DNA from: Xanthomonas sp. DAR 80977
Lineage (GTDB): Bacteria > Pseudomonadota > Gammaproteobacteria > Xanthomonadales > Xanthomonadaceae
Assembly: GCF_041240605.1 (NCBI RefSeq)
Contig: NZ_CP162487.1
Span: 3,417,001 to 3,481,000 of the forward strand
DNA length: 64,000 nucleotides
Direction of reading: 5' to 3'
Numbering within the stretch: the first letter of the stretch is position 1; every line of letters starts with the position of its first letter. The translations under genes were made by a program, and so were the position numbers. Positions 44,477 through 53,905 of the stretch are shown in pieces. The notes below the pieces were generated by a model. It was given only the letters and a program-made list of their open reading frames with translations. It did not search any database and was not told the DNA's origin.

Positions 44477-45184
44477 ATGGATACTTTGATTTCCGCGCTG
44501 GAAATGCAGACGCTGTTCGATGCGCTGCCGGACGTGGTGTTCTTCGTCAAGGATCGCGACGGCCGCTACACCCACGTCAACCTGACCCTGGTGCGGCGCC
44601 TGGGCAAGAAATACCGGGCCGACCTGATCGGCAAGTCGGCGCTGGAAGTGTTCCCGCTGCCGCTGGGCGGCAGCTACCTGATGCAGGACCGGCGCGTGCT
44701 GTGCGGGGAGATGATCGAGAACCAGCTGGAAGTGCACCTGTTCCCGAACCGCACCCCGGGCTGGTGCCTGACCTTCAAGCGCCCGCTGTGCGAGCACAAC
44801 GAGGTGATCGGCGTGGTCGGCATCTCGCGCGACCTGGGCCAGCCCGACAGCCGCCATTCCGCCTACGAACGCATCAGCCGCGCGATGGAGCACATGCAGA
44901 CCCACTACGGCGACAACCTGCGCGTGCAGACCCTGGCCGACCTGGCGGAACTGTCGGTGGCGCAGCTGGAGCGGCATTTCCGCCGCGTGTTCCAGCTGAC
45001 CCCGCAGCAGTTGCTGACCAAGATGCGGATCGAGGCGGCGATGCGCCTGCTGCATGGCGAGGAAAGCATCGCCAGCATCGGCCAGCTGTGCGGCTTCGCC
45101 GACCAGAGCGCGTTCGCGCGGCAGTTCAAGGCCACCGTCGGCATGACCCCGCGCGACTACCGCTCGATGAAGGGCAAGCTCTGA
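44477..45184 (+). CDS. PAS-domain AraC-family transcriptional regulator
   Basis: A 235-residue regulator with an N-terminal PAS domain (about 8-115: FDALPDVVFFVKDRDGRYTHVN) and a C-terminal double helix-turn-helix of the AraC kind (about 130-232: LADLAELSVAQLERHFRRVF ... IGQLCGFADQSAFARQFK). The ATG at 44477 is chosen for GGTGA 6 bases upstream; a GTG at 44471 is possible. Being divergent from the hydroxyproline operon, it is its likely activator, sensing Hyp or a pathway imine through PAS. Followed directly by repeat family B, which may terminate transcription. Confidence 0.88.
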   Translation: MDTLISALEMQTLFDALPDVVFFVKDRDGRYTHVNLTLVRRLGKKYRADLIGKSALEVFPLPLGGSYLMQDRRVLCGEMIENQLEVHLFPNRTPGWCLTFKRPLCEHNEVIGVVGISRDLGQPDSRHSAYERISRAMEHMQTHYGDNLRVQTLADLAELSVAQLERHFRRVFQLTPQQLLTKMRIEAAMRLLHGEESIASIGQLCGFADQSAFARQFKATVGMTPRDYRSMKGKL

Positions 45185-45295
45185 GGGGCCGGGATTGGGG
45201 ATTCGGGATTGGGGATTCGTAAGGGCGCTGCGCCTGCAGGGTGCAGGAATGCCGCTTTTACGAATCCCCAATCCCGAATCCCCAATCCCGGCCCC
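45185..45295. repeat. Inverted repeat (family B)
   Basis: GGGATTGGGGATTCGGG arms pair with CCCGAATCCCCAATCCC arms around a 35-base centre. It starts just after the regulator stop codon and probably ends its transcript. Similar in build to 28734-28852. Confidence 0.8.
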
Positions 45296-45342
45296 AACAG
45301 CCACAGTGGTAGCATTCCCGGTTTAAGGTCACCGCGTTATCC

Positions 45343-46704
45343 ATGGTCAGCCTATTCCGTCGCAACAAGCCCCAGGACCACGCTGGCGACAGCCGCAGCA
45401 CCCAGCGCTACAGCATCGAGGAGCTGGCCGCCGCTTTCCCCAAGCCGGCGACCGCGCCGCCTGCCGCAGAGCCCGCCGCCGAAGCGCCTGTTGCTGAACC
45501 AGTCACGCCGCGGGTAGCGCCCACCGCTGAGCCGGTGGCCCGCGACAGCGGCCGCCCGGGCGCCGACGCCGCCCCGCTGCCGCCCGCCCCGATCGCGGCG
45601 CCGCAACCCGGCACCGCGCCGTTGCCGCCGCAGGCGCCGACCGCGCCAGCCGAAGCACGCGTTCCGGCCCCGGCCGCTCCTGCCGCACCGGTACCCAGCG
45701 CGCCCGCACCCACGCCGGCTCCGGCGAGCACGCTCGCCGCCGGCGACGAACTGCAGCGCAGCGACGCGCCGCCCGCCGCGCCCGCCGGCAAGCCCGGCTG
45801 GCGCGAGCGCCTGCGCAACAGCGCCATCGCGCGCAGCTTCGGCGGCCTGTTCTCGCGCAATCCCAAGCTCGACGACGACCTGCTCGACGAGATCGAGACC
45901 GCGCTGATCACCGCCGACGTCGGCGTGCCGGCCACCACCGCGTTGATCGAGAGCCTGCGCAAGCGGATGAAGGCGCGCGAATTCGTCGATGCGCAGGCGC
46001 TGCTGCGCGCGCTGCGCGCCGACCTGATCGCGATCCTGCAGCCGGTCGCCAGGCCGCTGCAGATCGACCGCAGCGCCAGGCCCTTCGTGGTGCTCACCGT
46101 CGGCGTCAACGGCGTCGGCAAGACCACCACCATCGGCAAGCTGGCCAAGCGCTTCAAGGACGAGGGCCACAGCCTGATGCTGGCCGCCGGCGACACCTTC
46201 CGCGCCGCCGCGGTGGCGCAGCTGCAGGCCTGGGGCGATCGCAACGGCGTGACCGTGATCGCGCAGGGCCAGAACGCCGACGCCGCCTCGGTCGCGTTCG
46301 ATGCGCTGCAGGCCGGCAAGGCGCGCGGCACCGAGGTGCTGATCGCCGACACCGCCGGGCGCCTGCACACCCAGACCGGGCTGATGAACGAACTGGGCAA
46401 GATCCGCCGCGTGCTCGGCAAGCTCGACCCGGCCGCGCCGCACGAGGTGCTGATGGTGATCGACGGCACCACCGGCCAGAACGCGCTGTCGCAGCTGCGC
46501 CAGTTCCACGCCGCGGTCGGCGTCACCGGGCTGGTGGTGACCAAGCTCGACGGCACCGCCAAGGGCGGCGTGGTGTTCGCGCTGGCGCGCGAGTTCGGCA
46601 TCCCGATCCGCTTCGCCGGCATCGGCGAGCGCCCGGAAGACCTGCGCGTGTTCGACGCCGAAGCCTTCGTCGACGCCCTGCTGCCCGAAGCCCTCGGCAC
46701 CTGA
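45343..46704 (+). CDS. ftsY: Signal recognition particle receptor FtsY
   Basis: A 453-residue SRP-type GTPase that docks SRP-ribosome complexes at the inner membrane. A variable Pro/Ala-rich N-terminal region (about 30-150) stands in for the acidic A domain of E. coli, then the N domain helices and the G domain: GVNGVGKTTTIGKLAKRF (G1, about 253), DTFRAAA, DTAGR and TKLDGTAKGG. Repeats flank the gene on both sides, so it is probably transcribed alone. Identity is secure. Confidence 0.96.
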   Translation: MVSLFRRNKPQDHAGDSRSTQRYSIEELAAAFPKPATAPPAAEPAAEAPVAEPVTPRVAPTAEPVARDSGRPGADAAPLPPAPIAAPQPGTAPLPPQAPTAPAEARVPAPAAPAAPVPSAPAPTPAPASTLAAGDELQRSDAPPAAPAGKPGWRERLRNSAIARSFGGLFSRNPKLDDDLLDEIETALITADVGVPATTALIESLRKRMKAREFVDAQALLRALRADLIAILQPVARPLQIDRSARPFVVLTVGVNGVGKTTTIGKLAKRFKDEGHSLMLAAGDTFRAAAVAQLQAWGDRNGVTVIAQGQNADAASVAFDALQAGKARGTEVLIADTAGRLHTQTGLMNELGKIRRVLGKLDPAAPHEVLMVIDGTTGQNALSQLRQFHAAVGVTGLVVTKLDGTAKGGVVFALAREFGIPIRFAGIGERPEDLRVFDAEAFVDALLPEALGT

Positions 46705-46708
46705 CCTA

Positions 46709-46843
46709 AAGCCCCTCTCCCATCGGGAGAGGGGTTGGGGTGAGGGTACGGCGCGAAAGCGTCTCGCTGACCCAACTACACGGGGCTTCGCCCGCACCCT
46801 CATCCGCCCCTTCGGGGCACCTTCTCCCGGTGGGAGAAGGAAC
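46709..46843. repeat. Intergenic repeat cluster (family A)
   Basis: AGCCCCTCTCCCATCGGGAGAGGGG plus the CCCTCATCCGCCCC...GGGAGAAGG unit, separating ftsY and mutY. Confidence 0.85.
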
Positions 46844-46857
46844 GACTCGATGCCAGC

Positions 46858-47919
46858 ATGCGCCAGCCCCCAGACACCTTCGCCCCCCGCCTGCTCGCCT
46901 GGTTCGACCGCTCCGGCCGCCACGACCTGCCCTGGCAGCACCCGCGCAGCCCGTACCGCGTGTGGCTGTCGGAAATCATGCTGCAGCAGACCCAGGTGTC
47001 GGTGGTGATCCCGTATTTCCTGCGCTTCCTGCAGCACTTCCCGACCCTGCCCGACCTGGCCGCCGCCGACAACGACGCGGTGATGGCGCAATGGGCCGGG
47101 CTGGGCTACTACGCCCGTGCGCGCAACCTGCATGCCGCGGCCAAGCGCTGCGTGGCGCTGCACGATGGCGAATTGCCGCGCGATTTCGACGCGCTGCACG
47201 CGCTGCCCGGGATCGGCCGCAGCACCGCCGGCGCGATCCTGAGCCAGGCCTGGAACGACCGCTTCCCGATCCTGGACGGCAACGTCAAGCGCGTGCTGAC
47301 CCGCTACCACGGCATCGCCGGCTATCCCGGCCTGCCGGCGGTGGAGAAGCCGCTGTGGGCGATCGCGCAGGCGCACGTGGCCGCGGTCGCCGACGGGCGC
47401 ATGGCCGACTACACCCAGGCGCAGATGGATTTCGGCGCGACCCTGTGCACCCGCGCCAACCCGGCCTGCGTGCTGTGCCCGCTGCAGGACGACTGCGTGG
47501 CGCGCCGCGACGGCTTGGTCGAGGCGTTGCCCACACCGAAACCGGGCAAGACCCTGCCCGAGCGCGAGGCGCTGGCGCTGCTGCTGGAGAACGCCGCCGG
47601 CGAACTGCTGCTGCAGCGGCGCCCGCCGAGCGGCATCTGGGCCTCGCTGTGGACGCTGCCGCAGGCCGAGAGCGAGAGCGAGCTGCGCGCCTGGTTCGAA
47701 CGCGAAACCCGCGGCCGCGACTTCGACGACGCCGAACCGATGCCGCCCATCGTCCACACCTTCAGCCACTACCGGCTGCACCTGCAGCCGCTGCGCCTGC
47801 GCAAGGTCGCGTTGCGCGACGCGGTACGCGACAATGACGACCTGCGCTGGGTCGCGCCTGCCGGCCTGTCCGCGCTCGGCCTGCCCGCCCCCATCCGCAA
47901 ACTGCTCGACGGCCTCTGA
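46858..47919 (+). CDS. mutY: Adenine DNA glycosylase MutY
   Basis: A 353-residue base-excision enzyme that removes adenine mispaired with 8-oxoguanine. Catalytic Glu in SEIMLQQTQV, helix-hairpin-helix LPGIGRSTAGAIL, Asp in ILDGNVKRVL, and the [4Fe-4S] ligands Cys197, Cys204, Cys207 and Cys213. A C-terminal NUDIX-like domain (about 225-350) reads the 8-oxoG strand. The downstream iron-trafficking gene is the usual neighbour, as in E. coli. Confidence 0.96.
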   Translation: MRQPPDTFAPRLLAWFDRSGRHDLPWQHPRSPYRVWLSEIMLQQTQVSVVIPYFLRFLQHFPTLPDLAAADNDAVMAQWAGLGYYARARNLHAAAKRCVALHDGELPRDFDALHALPGIGRSTAGAILSQAWNDRFPILDGNVKRVLTRYHGIAGYPGLPAVEKPLWAIAQAHVAAVADGRMADYTQAQMDFGATLCTRANPACVLCPLQDDCVARRDGLVEALPTPKPGKTLPEREALALLLENAAGELLLQRRPPSGIWASLWTLPQAESESELRAWFERETRGRDFDDAEPMPPIVHTFSHYRLHLQPLRLRKVALRDAVRDNDDLRWVAPAGLSALGLPAPIRKLLDGL

Positions 47920-47949
47920 TCGTCGCCCGCCGCGCCACCAGGAACCGCC

Positions 47950-48228
47950 ATGTCCCGCACCGTCTTCTGCCAGTACCAGCAACGCGACGCCGAAGGGCTC
48001 GACTACGTGCCGTATCCCGGCGACATCGGCCAGCGCGTGTTCGCGCAGATCGGCAAGGCCGGCTGGCAGGCATGGCTGGCGCACCAGACCATGCTGATCA
48101 ACGAGAACCGGCTGTCGCCGCGCGACCCCAAGCACCGTGCGTTCCTGGAAGCGGAGCTGGAGAAATTCCTGTTCCAGGGCGGCGCGCCCAAGCCCGAGGG
48201 CTATGTGGAACCCGAACAGGAATCCTGA
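47950..48228 (+). CDS. yggX: Probable Fe(2+)-trafficking protein YggX
   Basis: A 92-residue protein of the YggX family ([23 protein letters not shown] at the N-terminus, with the conserved Cys7, then [13 protein letters not shown]). It protects iron-sulphur enzymes and handles labile iron. RBS AGGAA before the ATG. Co-oriented with mutY, 30 bases apart, matching the enterobacterial mutY-yggX pair. Confidence 0.94.
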   Translation: MSRTVFCQYQQRDAEGLDYVPYPGDIGQRVFAQIGKAGWQAWLAHQTMLINENRLSPRDPKHRAFLEAELEKFLFQGGAPKPEGYVEPEQES

Positions 48229-48250
48229 GCGCAGGCAAGCCAAGTCTCCT

Positions 48251-48316
48251 GTAGGAGCGGCTTCAGCCGCGACAGAACCCATCCGTAAAGCCCGCCGCGG
48301 CCGCAACCGCTCCTAC
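48251..48316. repeat. Intergenic palindromic repeat (family C)
   Basis: GTAGGAGCGGCTTCAGCCGC with a decayed partner arm ending GCTCCTAC; lies between convergent genes and may end both transcripts. Confidence 0.8.
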
Positions 48317-48367
48317 ACGCTGCGACCGCCCGCTTCGATACCGGCCGCAACCCGCCGGGCGCCGACG

Positions 48368-48826
48368 CTACTGCGCCGGCGCCGGCTGCTGCGCCCGCTC
48401 CTGCACCTTGGCCTCGCGCAGCTCCTTTTCCGAGGTCCGCAGCGCTTTCACGTCGAGCGGGCGGATGCTCTGGATGCGGCATGGCAGGCGGATCGCGCCC
48501 GGGCTGCCGCCGATCACCAGCACGTCGTCGAACCGCGCCGAGACCCGGTCGCTGAAGTGGGTAATGGCGATCGTCGGCGCGTAATCCAGGTCGGCGCAGC
48601 GGCCGCTCAACTCCAGCAGATAGGCCTGGTTCGGGCGCGTCCACACCGCCAGCGCGCTGTCGCCGAGCGCGGTCCAGCCGCTGATCCGGTTGAAGTACTG
48701 GAAGTCGCGCACCGGCGCGGCGGCGTGCGCGCGGTACAGCGCCAGGCGCTCGTCGTCGCTGAGCCGGTTGGTGGCGCAGCCGGCCAGCGCGGCCAGTCCG
48801 AGCAGTGACAGCAAGAGGCGTTTCAT
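48368..48826 (-). CDS. DUF6491-type lipoprotein
   Basis: A 152-residue protein with a lipobox (LAALAGCAT) and the fold wording of DUF6491 proteins (YFNRISGWTALGDSALAVWT, then paired cysteines near CADLDYA and LPCRI). The C-terminal tail is charged. RBS GGAG before the ATG. Function unknown. Confidence 0.8.
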   Translation of the reverse strand: MKRLLLSLLGLAALAGCATNRLSDDERLALYRAHAAAPVRDFQYFNRISGWTALGDSALAVWTRPNQAYLLELSGRCADLDYAPTIAITHFSDRVSARFDDVLVIGGSPGAIRLPCRIQSIRPLDVKALRTSEKELREAKVQERAQQPAPAQ

Positions 48827-49004
48827 GGCGAATGCTCCGGTGGCGATGCGCGAATGATGCACCCGGGCCATGCCGTGCCGCGTGCGTGCGCGCAGCGCGT
48901 TCAGCCACAAGGCAGCATGACCGCCCGAGGCCGCAGCCGTGCGCCCAACCCCATTGCCGGCCGTCGCGCGTTTGCAGCCTGGCAACCCACACCGAGCGCC
49001 CACC

Positions 49005-50828
49005 ATGCAGCCATGCCCGCACCGCATCGCCCTGCCGTCCCTGATCCTTGCCGCCCTGCTGGCAAGCTGCAGCACCACCTCCAGCGACGATCGCGGCGCC
49101 GCGCGCGCCCAGACCGCGGCCGACGCCGCCTTGCCCGAGGCCGACGCACCCAGCGAACCCCTGGCCGCGCCCGCGCCACCGCGGATGCTGGCCCCGCCAG
49201 CTCCACCCGCGCCGCCGGCGCAGGCCGCGGCGCCGGTCGCGCCGTCGGTCGCCGGCAATACCGGCCCCGACGCCTACATGCGCATCGCGGCGACCGCAAC
49301 CGCGACCGCAACGCCCGTCCCGCCGCTGGATCGCGAGCGCTACGAACATCCGACCGACAACCCGGTGCACAGCGCGCGCGAGCAGCCGCTGTCCACCTTT
49401 TCGATCGACGTGGACACCGGCAGCTATGCCAACGTGCGGCGCATGCTGCGCGACGGCCAGCGCCCGCCCGCCGACGCGGTGCGCGCCGAGGAGTTCATCA
49501 ACTACTTCGACTACGCGCACCCGGCGCCGCACGACCGCGACACGCCGTTCCGGGTATCCACCGAACTGGCGCCGGCGCCATGGAATCCGCAGCGGCAGCT
49601 GCTGATGATCGGCATCAAGGGCTACGACGTGCCGCGCCAGGCCTTGCCGCCGGCGAACCTGGTGTTCCTGATCGACACCTCCGGCTCGATGGAAAGCGCG
49701 GACAAGCTGCCCTTGCTCAAGCAGGCCTTCGCCATGCTGGTGCCGCAGCTGCGCGCGCAGGACCGGGTCTCGATCGTGGTCTACGCCGGCGCGGCCGGAC
49801 TGGTGCTGCCGCCGACGCCCGGCGACCGCCATGCCGAGATCCTCGCCGCGCTGCAGCGGCTGCAGGCCGGCGGCAGCACCAACGGCGGCGACGGCATCCG
49901 CCTGGCCTATGCGACCGCGCGCAGGAGTTTCGTCGCCGGCGGCAGCAACCGGGTGATCCTGGCCACCGACGGCGATTTCAATGTCGGCACGGTCGACCGG
50001 GCCGCGCTGGAGACCCTGGTCGCCGACCAGCGCCGCAGCGGCGTGGCGCTGAGCACGCTCGGCTTCGGCCGCGGCAACTACAACGACGCGATGGCCGAAC
50101 GCCTGGCCGACGTCGGCGACGGCAACCATGCCTACATCGATTCGGCGCGCGAGGCGCACAAGGTGCTGGTGCAGCAGATGCAGGCCACGCTGCTGACCAT
50201 CGCCCGCGACGTCAAGATCCAGGTCGAGTTCAATCCGGCGCAGGTCGCCGAATACCGCCTGATCGGCTACGAGAACCGGCTGCTGGCGCGCGAGGATTTC
50301 GCCAACGACAAGGTCGATGCCGGCGAGATCGGCGCCGGCCACAGCGTCACCGCGCTGTACGAGATCACTCCGGTGGGCAACGCGCCGCAGCGCCTGCCGG
50401 CCTTGCGCTACGCCGCACCAGCGCAGCCGGCGCAGACGCCGCTGCACGCCGGCGAATTGGCGCAGTTGCGGCTGCGCTACAAGCTGCCGGGGCAGGAACG
50501 CAGCCGCCTGCTGCAGAGCACGATCGCGGCGGCGTCGGCGACGGCGCAACCCAGCGCTGACCTGCGCTTCGCCGCCGCGGTCGCCGCCTACGCCGACCTG
50601 CTGCGCGGCGGCACCCACATCGATGGCTGGGACTGGGCGCAGGTGGCCAGGGCGGCGCGTGCTGCCACTGGCGCGGACCGCAGTGGCGAGCGGCGAGAGT
50701 TCGTCGACCTGCTGGCGCTCGGGCAGCGCCTCGTTGCGCCCGAGGAAGTGGCGGAGGCGGCGTCAACCGCAGAGATGGCGGCGGCAATGGCGGCAGAAGC
50801 GGCTGCGGTGCAGGTATCCACGCACTGA
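49005..50828 (+). CDS. YfbK-like von Willebrand factor A lipoprotein
   Basis: A 607-residue protein: lipobox (LLASCST), a Pro/Ala-rich linker (about 35-85), an N-terminal vWF-associated domain (PLSTFSIDVDTGSYANVRR), the vWA domain with the metal site LIDTSGSME (about 220) and a C-terminal DUF3520-type domain ending in an Ala/Glu-rich tail. Start placed at the ATG that opens the lipoprotein signal. Such proteins are common periplasmic or surface lipoproteins of unsettled role, perhaps protein binding. Divergent from the DUF6491 gene. Confidence 0.9.
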   Translation: MQPCPHRIALPSLILAALLASCSTTSSDDRGAARAQTAADAALPEADAPSEPLAAPAPPRMLAPPAPPAPPAQAAAPVAPSVAGNTGPDAYMRIAATATATATPVPPLDRERYEHPTDNPVHSAREQPLSTFSIDVDTGSYANVRRMLRDGQRPPADAVRAEEFINYFDYAHPAPHDRDTPFRVSTELAPAPWNPQRQLLMIGIKGYDVPRQALPPANLVFLIDTSGSMESADKLPLLKQAFAMLVPQLRAQDRVSIVVYAGAAGLVLPPTPGDRHAEILAALQRLQAGGSTNGGDGIRLAYATARRSFVAGGSNRVILATDGDFNVGTVDRAALETLVADQRRSGVALSTLGFGRGNYNDAMAERLADVGDGNHAYIDSAREAHKVLVQQMQATLLTIARDVKIQVEFNPAQVAEYRLIGYENRLLAREDFANDKVDAGEIGAGHSVTALYEITPVGNAPQRLPALRYAAPAQPAQTPLHAGELAQLRLRYKLPGQERSRLLQSTIAAASATAQPSADLRFAAAVAAYADLLRGGTHIDGWDWAQVARAARAATGADRSGERREFVDLLALGQRLVAPEEVAEAASTAEMAAAMAAEAAAVQVSTH

Positions 50829-50909
50829 GCGGACTGCGCACGCCCCGGCATGCGCAGCCGCACGGGGAACCGCGGACGCCAACCCGGTCGCCCGCGGCTG
50901 CCGCCCCGC

Positions 50910-51821
50910 TCAGCGCTGCGCGGTCTTCGCCGATTCGCAGAAACGCTGCCGGTACTCCAGCGCCTTGGGCATCAGCGCCTGCAGGTTCTGGATCCGCGTG
51001 CCCGGATTCGGGTGGGTGGAGGAGAACTCCGGCGGCGCCTGGCCGCCGCTGCTGGCGCTCATCCGCTCCCACAGCGGCACCGCCTCCTGCGGATCGAAGC
51101 AGGCCGCCGCGGCCAGCATCAGCCCGACCTCGTCGGCCTGGGTCTCGTGGCTGCGCGCGTACGGCAGCAGGTAGCCATAGCCCATCGCCGCCATCGCCAT
51201 CTGCTGCTGTTGCGGATCCATGCCGCTGGCCGCGCCTGCCATCTGCCCGATCTGGGTCAGCTTCTGCTGCGCCATGCGCTGCGCGCCGTGGCGCAGCAAT
51301 GCATGCGCGATCTCGTGGCCCATCACCACCGCCATCGCGTCGGCGTTCCTGGCCACCGGCAGCAGGCCGGTGTAGACCGCCATCTTGCCGCCGGGCAGGC
51401 AGAACGCATTGGCCTGCTCGGACTCGATCACGTTGACGTCCCAATCGAAACCGCGCGCGTAGTGCTTGGCCTGCATGCCGTGCTCGGCGGCCAGCGCGTC
51501 CTCGACCACATCGACCTTGGCGATCAGCCGCTGCGCGATCGCGCGCACCTGCTGCGCCACCGGCGATTGCGGATCGACCGGGCGCTCCTGCGCCAGGATC
51601 TCCTGGTAGGCCTGCAGGCCCAGCGCCTTCTCGTCCTCGACGCCGAGCGACCCGTCGATCAGCACCTTCTGGCCGGTGTACGGATCCTCGCTGCGGTTGG
51701 AGAACCAGTAGAAGCCGGCGTAGACGGCGAAGCCCAGCAGCACCAGCCAGCGCACGCCGCCCAGCGGCCCGCGGCGGCCCCCGCCCTGCTCCCCGCCCTG
51801 GCGGCCGAAGACGTTGCTCAT
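50910..51821 (-). CDS. M48 family zinc metalloprotease, membrane-anchored
   Basis: A 303-residue protease with one N-terminal membrane helix (VRWLVLLGFAVYAGFYWF, about 23-42) and a periplasmic M48 domain. Zinc motif HEIAHALLRHG and the downstream Glu in ETQADEVG are present. Related to LoiP/BepA-like housekeeping proteases. The ATG at 51821 follows AAGGGG by 7 bases; a TTG 6 bases upstream is a weaker choice. Confidence 0.9.
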   Translation of the reverse strand: MSNVFGRQGGEQGGGRRGPLGGVRWLVLLGFAVYAGFYWFSNRSEDPYTGQKVLIDGSLGVEDEKALGLQAYQEILAQERPVDPQSPVAQQVRAIAQRLIAKVDVVEDALAAEHGMQAKHYARGFDWDVNVIESEQANAFCLPGGKMAVYTGLLPVARNADAMAVVMGHEIAHALLRHGAQRMAQQKLTQIGQMAGAASGMDPQQQQMAMAAMGYGYLLPYARSHETQADEVGLMLAAAACFDPQEAVPLWERMSASSGGQAPPEFSSTHPNPGTRIQNLQALMPKALEYRQRFCESAKTAQR

Positions 51822-51903
51822 ATCCAATCCCCTTGCTGGCTGGTGGGCGGCGACGGCGCCTGCCCGTGCGCGGCACTGTAGCCGCGGCGCACGCGCGGCC
51901 GCG

Positions 51904-53802
51904 TCAAATTCCGCGCACCAGGCGGAAACCGACCCGGGCGCTGGTGGTGTCGGAGTCCTGCATCAGCCGCCAGGCGGCGCGGGTCTGCTCCGGCGCATTG
52001 GCCCAGTTGCCGCCGCGCACCACCCGCGAGCGGCAGCCGGGGTTGTACCAGGCCGCGCCGTCGGCGGGCGCGCGGCGGTAGCTGGAATGCCAGCAATCGG
52101 CGACCCACTCGCTGAGATTGCCGCCCATGTCGTGCAGGCCCCAGGCATTGGCGGCGAAGCTGGCGACCGGCGCCGGCCCCCAGAAGCCGTCGGCATAGCC
52201 GACGAAGGCGTTGTTCCAGTGCCGGCCGCCGGGCGAGACGTCGCCGCCGCCGGTGAAGTTGCCGGCGCCGCGCGGCGGCGTGCCGGCGTTGCCCCACGGA
52301 TAGCGGCCGCGGCTGCCGGCGCGCAAGGCGTATTCGAATTCGGCCTCGCTGGGCAGCCGGTAGTGGCGCCCGGTCTGCTGCGACAGCCAGGCCGCATAGG
52401 CCTCGGCATCGCGCACGCTGACGTGCATCACCGGGCTGTTCGGCGCGGCGCGCGCGCCGTTGTAGCCGGACTGCCAGTCGACGCCGCTGCGGCGCACGAA
52501 ATTGCCGCTGCGTTCGTCGTAGACGATCGAATGCCCGCGCCGGGTCGCGCGCGGCCGCGCGCCGCTGACCTCGACGAAGCGGCGGAACTCGGCCACGGTG
52601 ACCTCGGTGATCGACATCGCGAAGCCGCGGTCGAAGCGCACGTAGTGCAGCGGCTGCTCCGCCGGCATCGCGCCCGGCTCGGTGTCGCTGGCGCCCATGC
52701 GGAAGCCGCCGTGCGGCACCACGATCATCTGCGGCCCGCGCTCGCCGTCGCTCATGCCGTCGGTGAACACCTGGCCGGGACGGAAGCTGCCGTAGTGGGT
52801 GGCCAGGTCGATGCGCTCGCGCAGCATGGCCGCCACCGGATCGCCTGGATCGGCGATGCGCAGCACCTCGCCCAGCTTCTCGCGCGCCGCCTTCAGTCCG
52901 GCCGGCGTGGCCAGGTCGCGCAGGCCGGCGTCGCGCAGCGCGGCGATGCGCGCGGTGCGTACCCCTTCCACCCGCGCGCGCGCGTCGCGCACGGTGGCGG
53001 CGCCGTCGCGGATGCGTGCCGCACGCGCCAGCCAGCTGCCGGCGGCGGCGAAATCGGATACCGCCGCGGCCGCCTCGGCGCGCCGGATCAGCGCGCTCTC
53101 CACCGCCGCCACGCCCTGCCGCGCGCGCGCATCGTCGGCATCCAGCTGCAGCGCTTCGCGGAAGTTGGCGAGGGCGCCGTTGCCGTCCTCGCCGAGCCGG
53201 CCGGCACGCAGATCGTCCTCGCCGGCGCGGTCGTAGGCCAGCACCCGCTGCGCGGTCTCCACCCGCTGCTGCAGGCGCCGCACCGCCGGATCGTCCGCAT
53301 CCAGCGACAGCGCCACCATCGCGATGCGATCGGCGCGCTGCAGCGCCTGTTCCTGCTGCTCCGGCGCGCGCAACAGCGCGTCGCCCAATTGCAGCAGCCG
53401 GCGCCGCGCCTTGCGCAGGCCGTCGCGCGCGGCCGGGTCCTGCGGCGCCAGCGCGCGGATCGCCAGGTACAGCGGGATCGCCGACTGCGCGTCCTCGAAC
53501 AGGCGATCCTCGGCCAGCGCGCGCGCGGCGTCGCGGCGCGCCTGCGCCAGCTGCGTACGCTCGAGCACCGGCAACGGCGGCTGCCAGCGCGCCACCGTCT
53601 CGGCGGCATCCTCGCCGCCGATGGTGACGCTGGGCGCCTGCACCGGCTTGGCGGTCTGCGCCGGCGCTGGCGCCTGCCCGGCCTGCCTGGCGGGCACCGC
53701 CGCCGGCGCAGATGCCGGCCCGCTGCAGCCGCAGGCGAGCGCAGCCAGCAGGGTCCAGGCGATCACGGTGCCGCTCGTACGCACGCTTCCTCCCAACGAC
53801 AT
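51904..53802 (-). CDS. Formylglycine-generating-enzyme-fold (SUMF1) lipoprotein with helical N-terminal region
   Basis: A 632-residue protein: lipobox region (LLAALACGCSG), a long Ala/Arg-rich helical region with TPR-like spacing (about 70-330), and an FGE/SUMF1 C-terminal domain (about 345-632) with GGFRMGAS, LPSEAEFEYALRAG, NAWGLHDMGGNLSEWVADCW and VVRGGNW. Catalytic FGEs need specific cysteines; two occur (ADCW, NPGCRS), but activity is not provable, and many bacterial members serve in binding. GTG at 53784 with GGGAGG upstream is an alternative start that keeps the lipoprotein signal. Confidence 0.85.
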   Translation of the reverse strand: MSLGGSVRTSGTVIAWTLLAALACGCSGPASAPAAVPARQAGQAPAPAQTAKPVQAPSVTIGGEDAAETVARWQPPLPVLERTQLAQARRDAARALAEDRLFEDAQSAIPLYLAIRALAPQDPAARDGLRKARRRLLQLGDALLRAPEQQEQALQRADRIAMVALSLDADDPAVRRLQQRVETAQRVLAYDRAGEDDLRAGRLGEDGNGALANFREALQLDADDARARQGVAAVESALIRRAEAAAAVSDFAAAGSWLARAARIRDGAATVRDARARVEGVRTARIAALRDAGLRDLATPAGLKAAREKLGEVLRIADPGDPVAAMLRERIDLATHYGSFRPGQVFTDGMSDGERGPQMIVVPHGGFRMGASDTEPGAMPAEQPLHYVRFDRGFAMSITEVTVAEFRRFVEVSGARPRATRRGHSIVYDERSGNFVRRSGVDWQSGYNGARAAPNSPVMHVSVRDAEAYAAWLSQQTGRHYRLPSEAEFEYALRAGSRGRYPWGNAGTPPRGAGNFTGGGDVSPGGRHWNNAFVGYADGFWGPAPVASFAANAWGLHDMGGNLSEWVADCWHSSYRRAPADGAAWYNPGCRSRVVRGGNWANAPEQTRAAWRLMQDSDTTSARVGFRLVRGI

Positions 53803-53905
53803 TGGCCTCCCGATGGCATCCGCGCCATCGCGTCGGTGCGGCCGGCGGGCCGACGTTAGGCTATTCTCGCCTGCCTGAGCAAACCCTGCATTCGACGGAA
53901 ACCAC

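Noticed and set aside
51904..53802. Calling the FGE-fold protein a sulfatase activator
   Set aside because: No sulfatase lies nearby and active-site cysteines cannot be verified; many members are non-catalytic.
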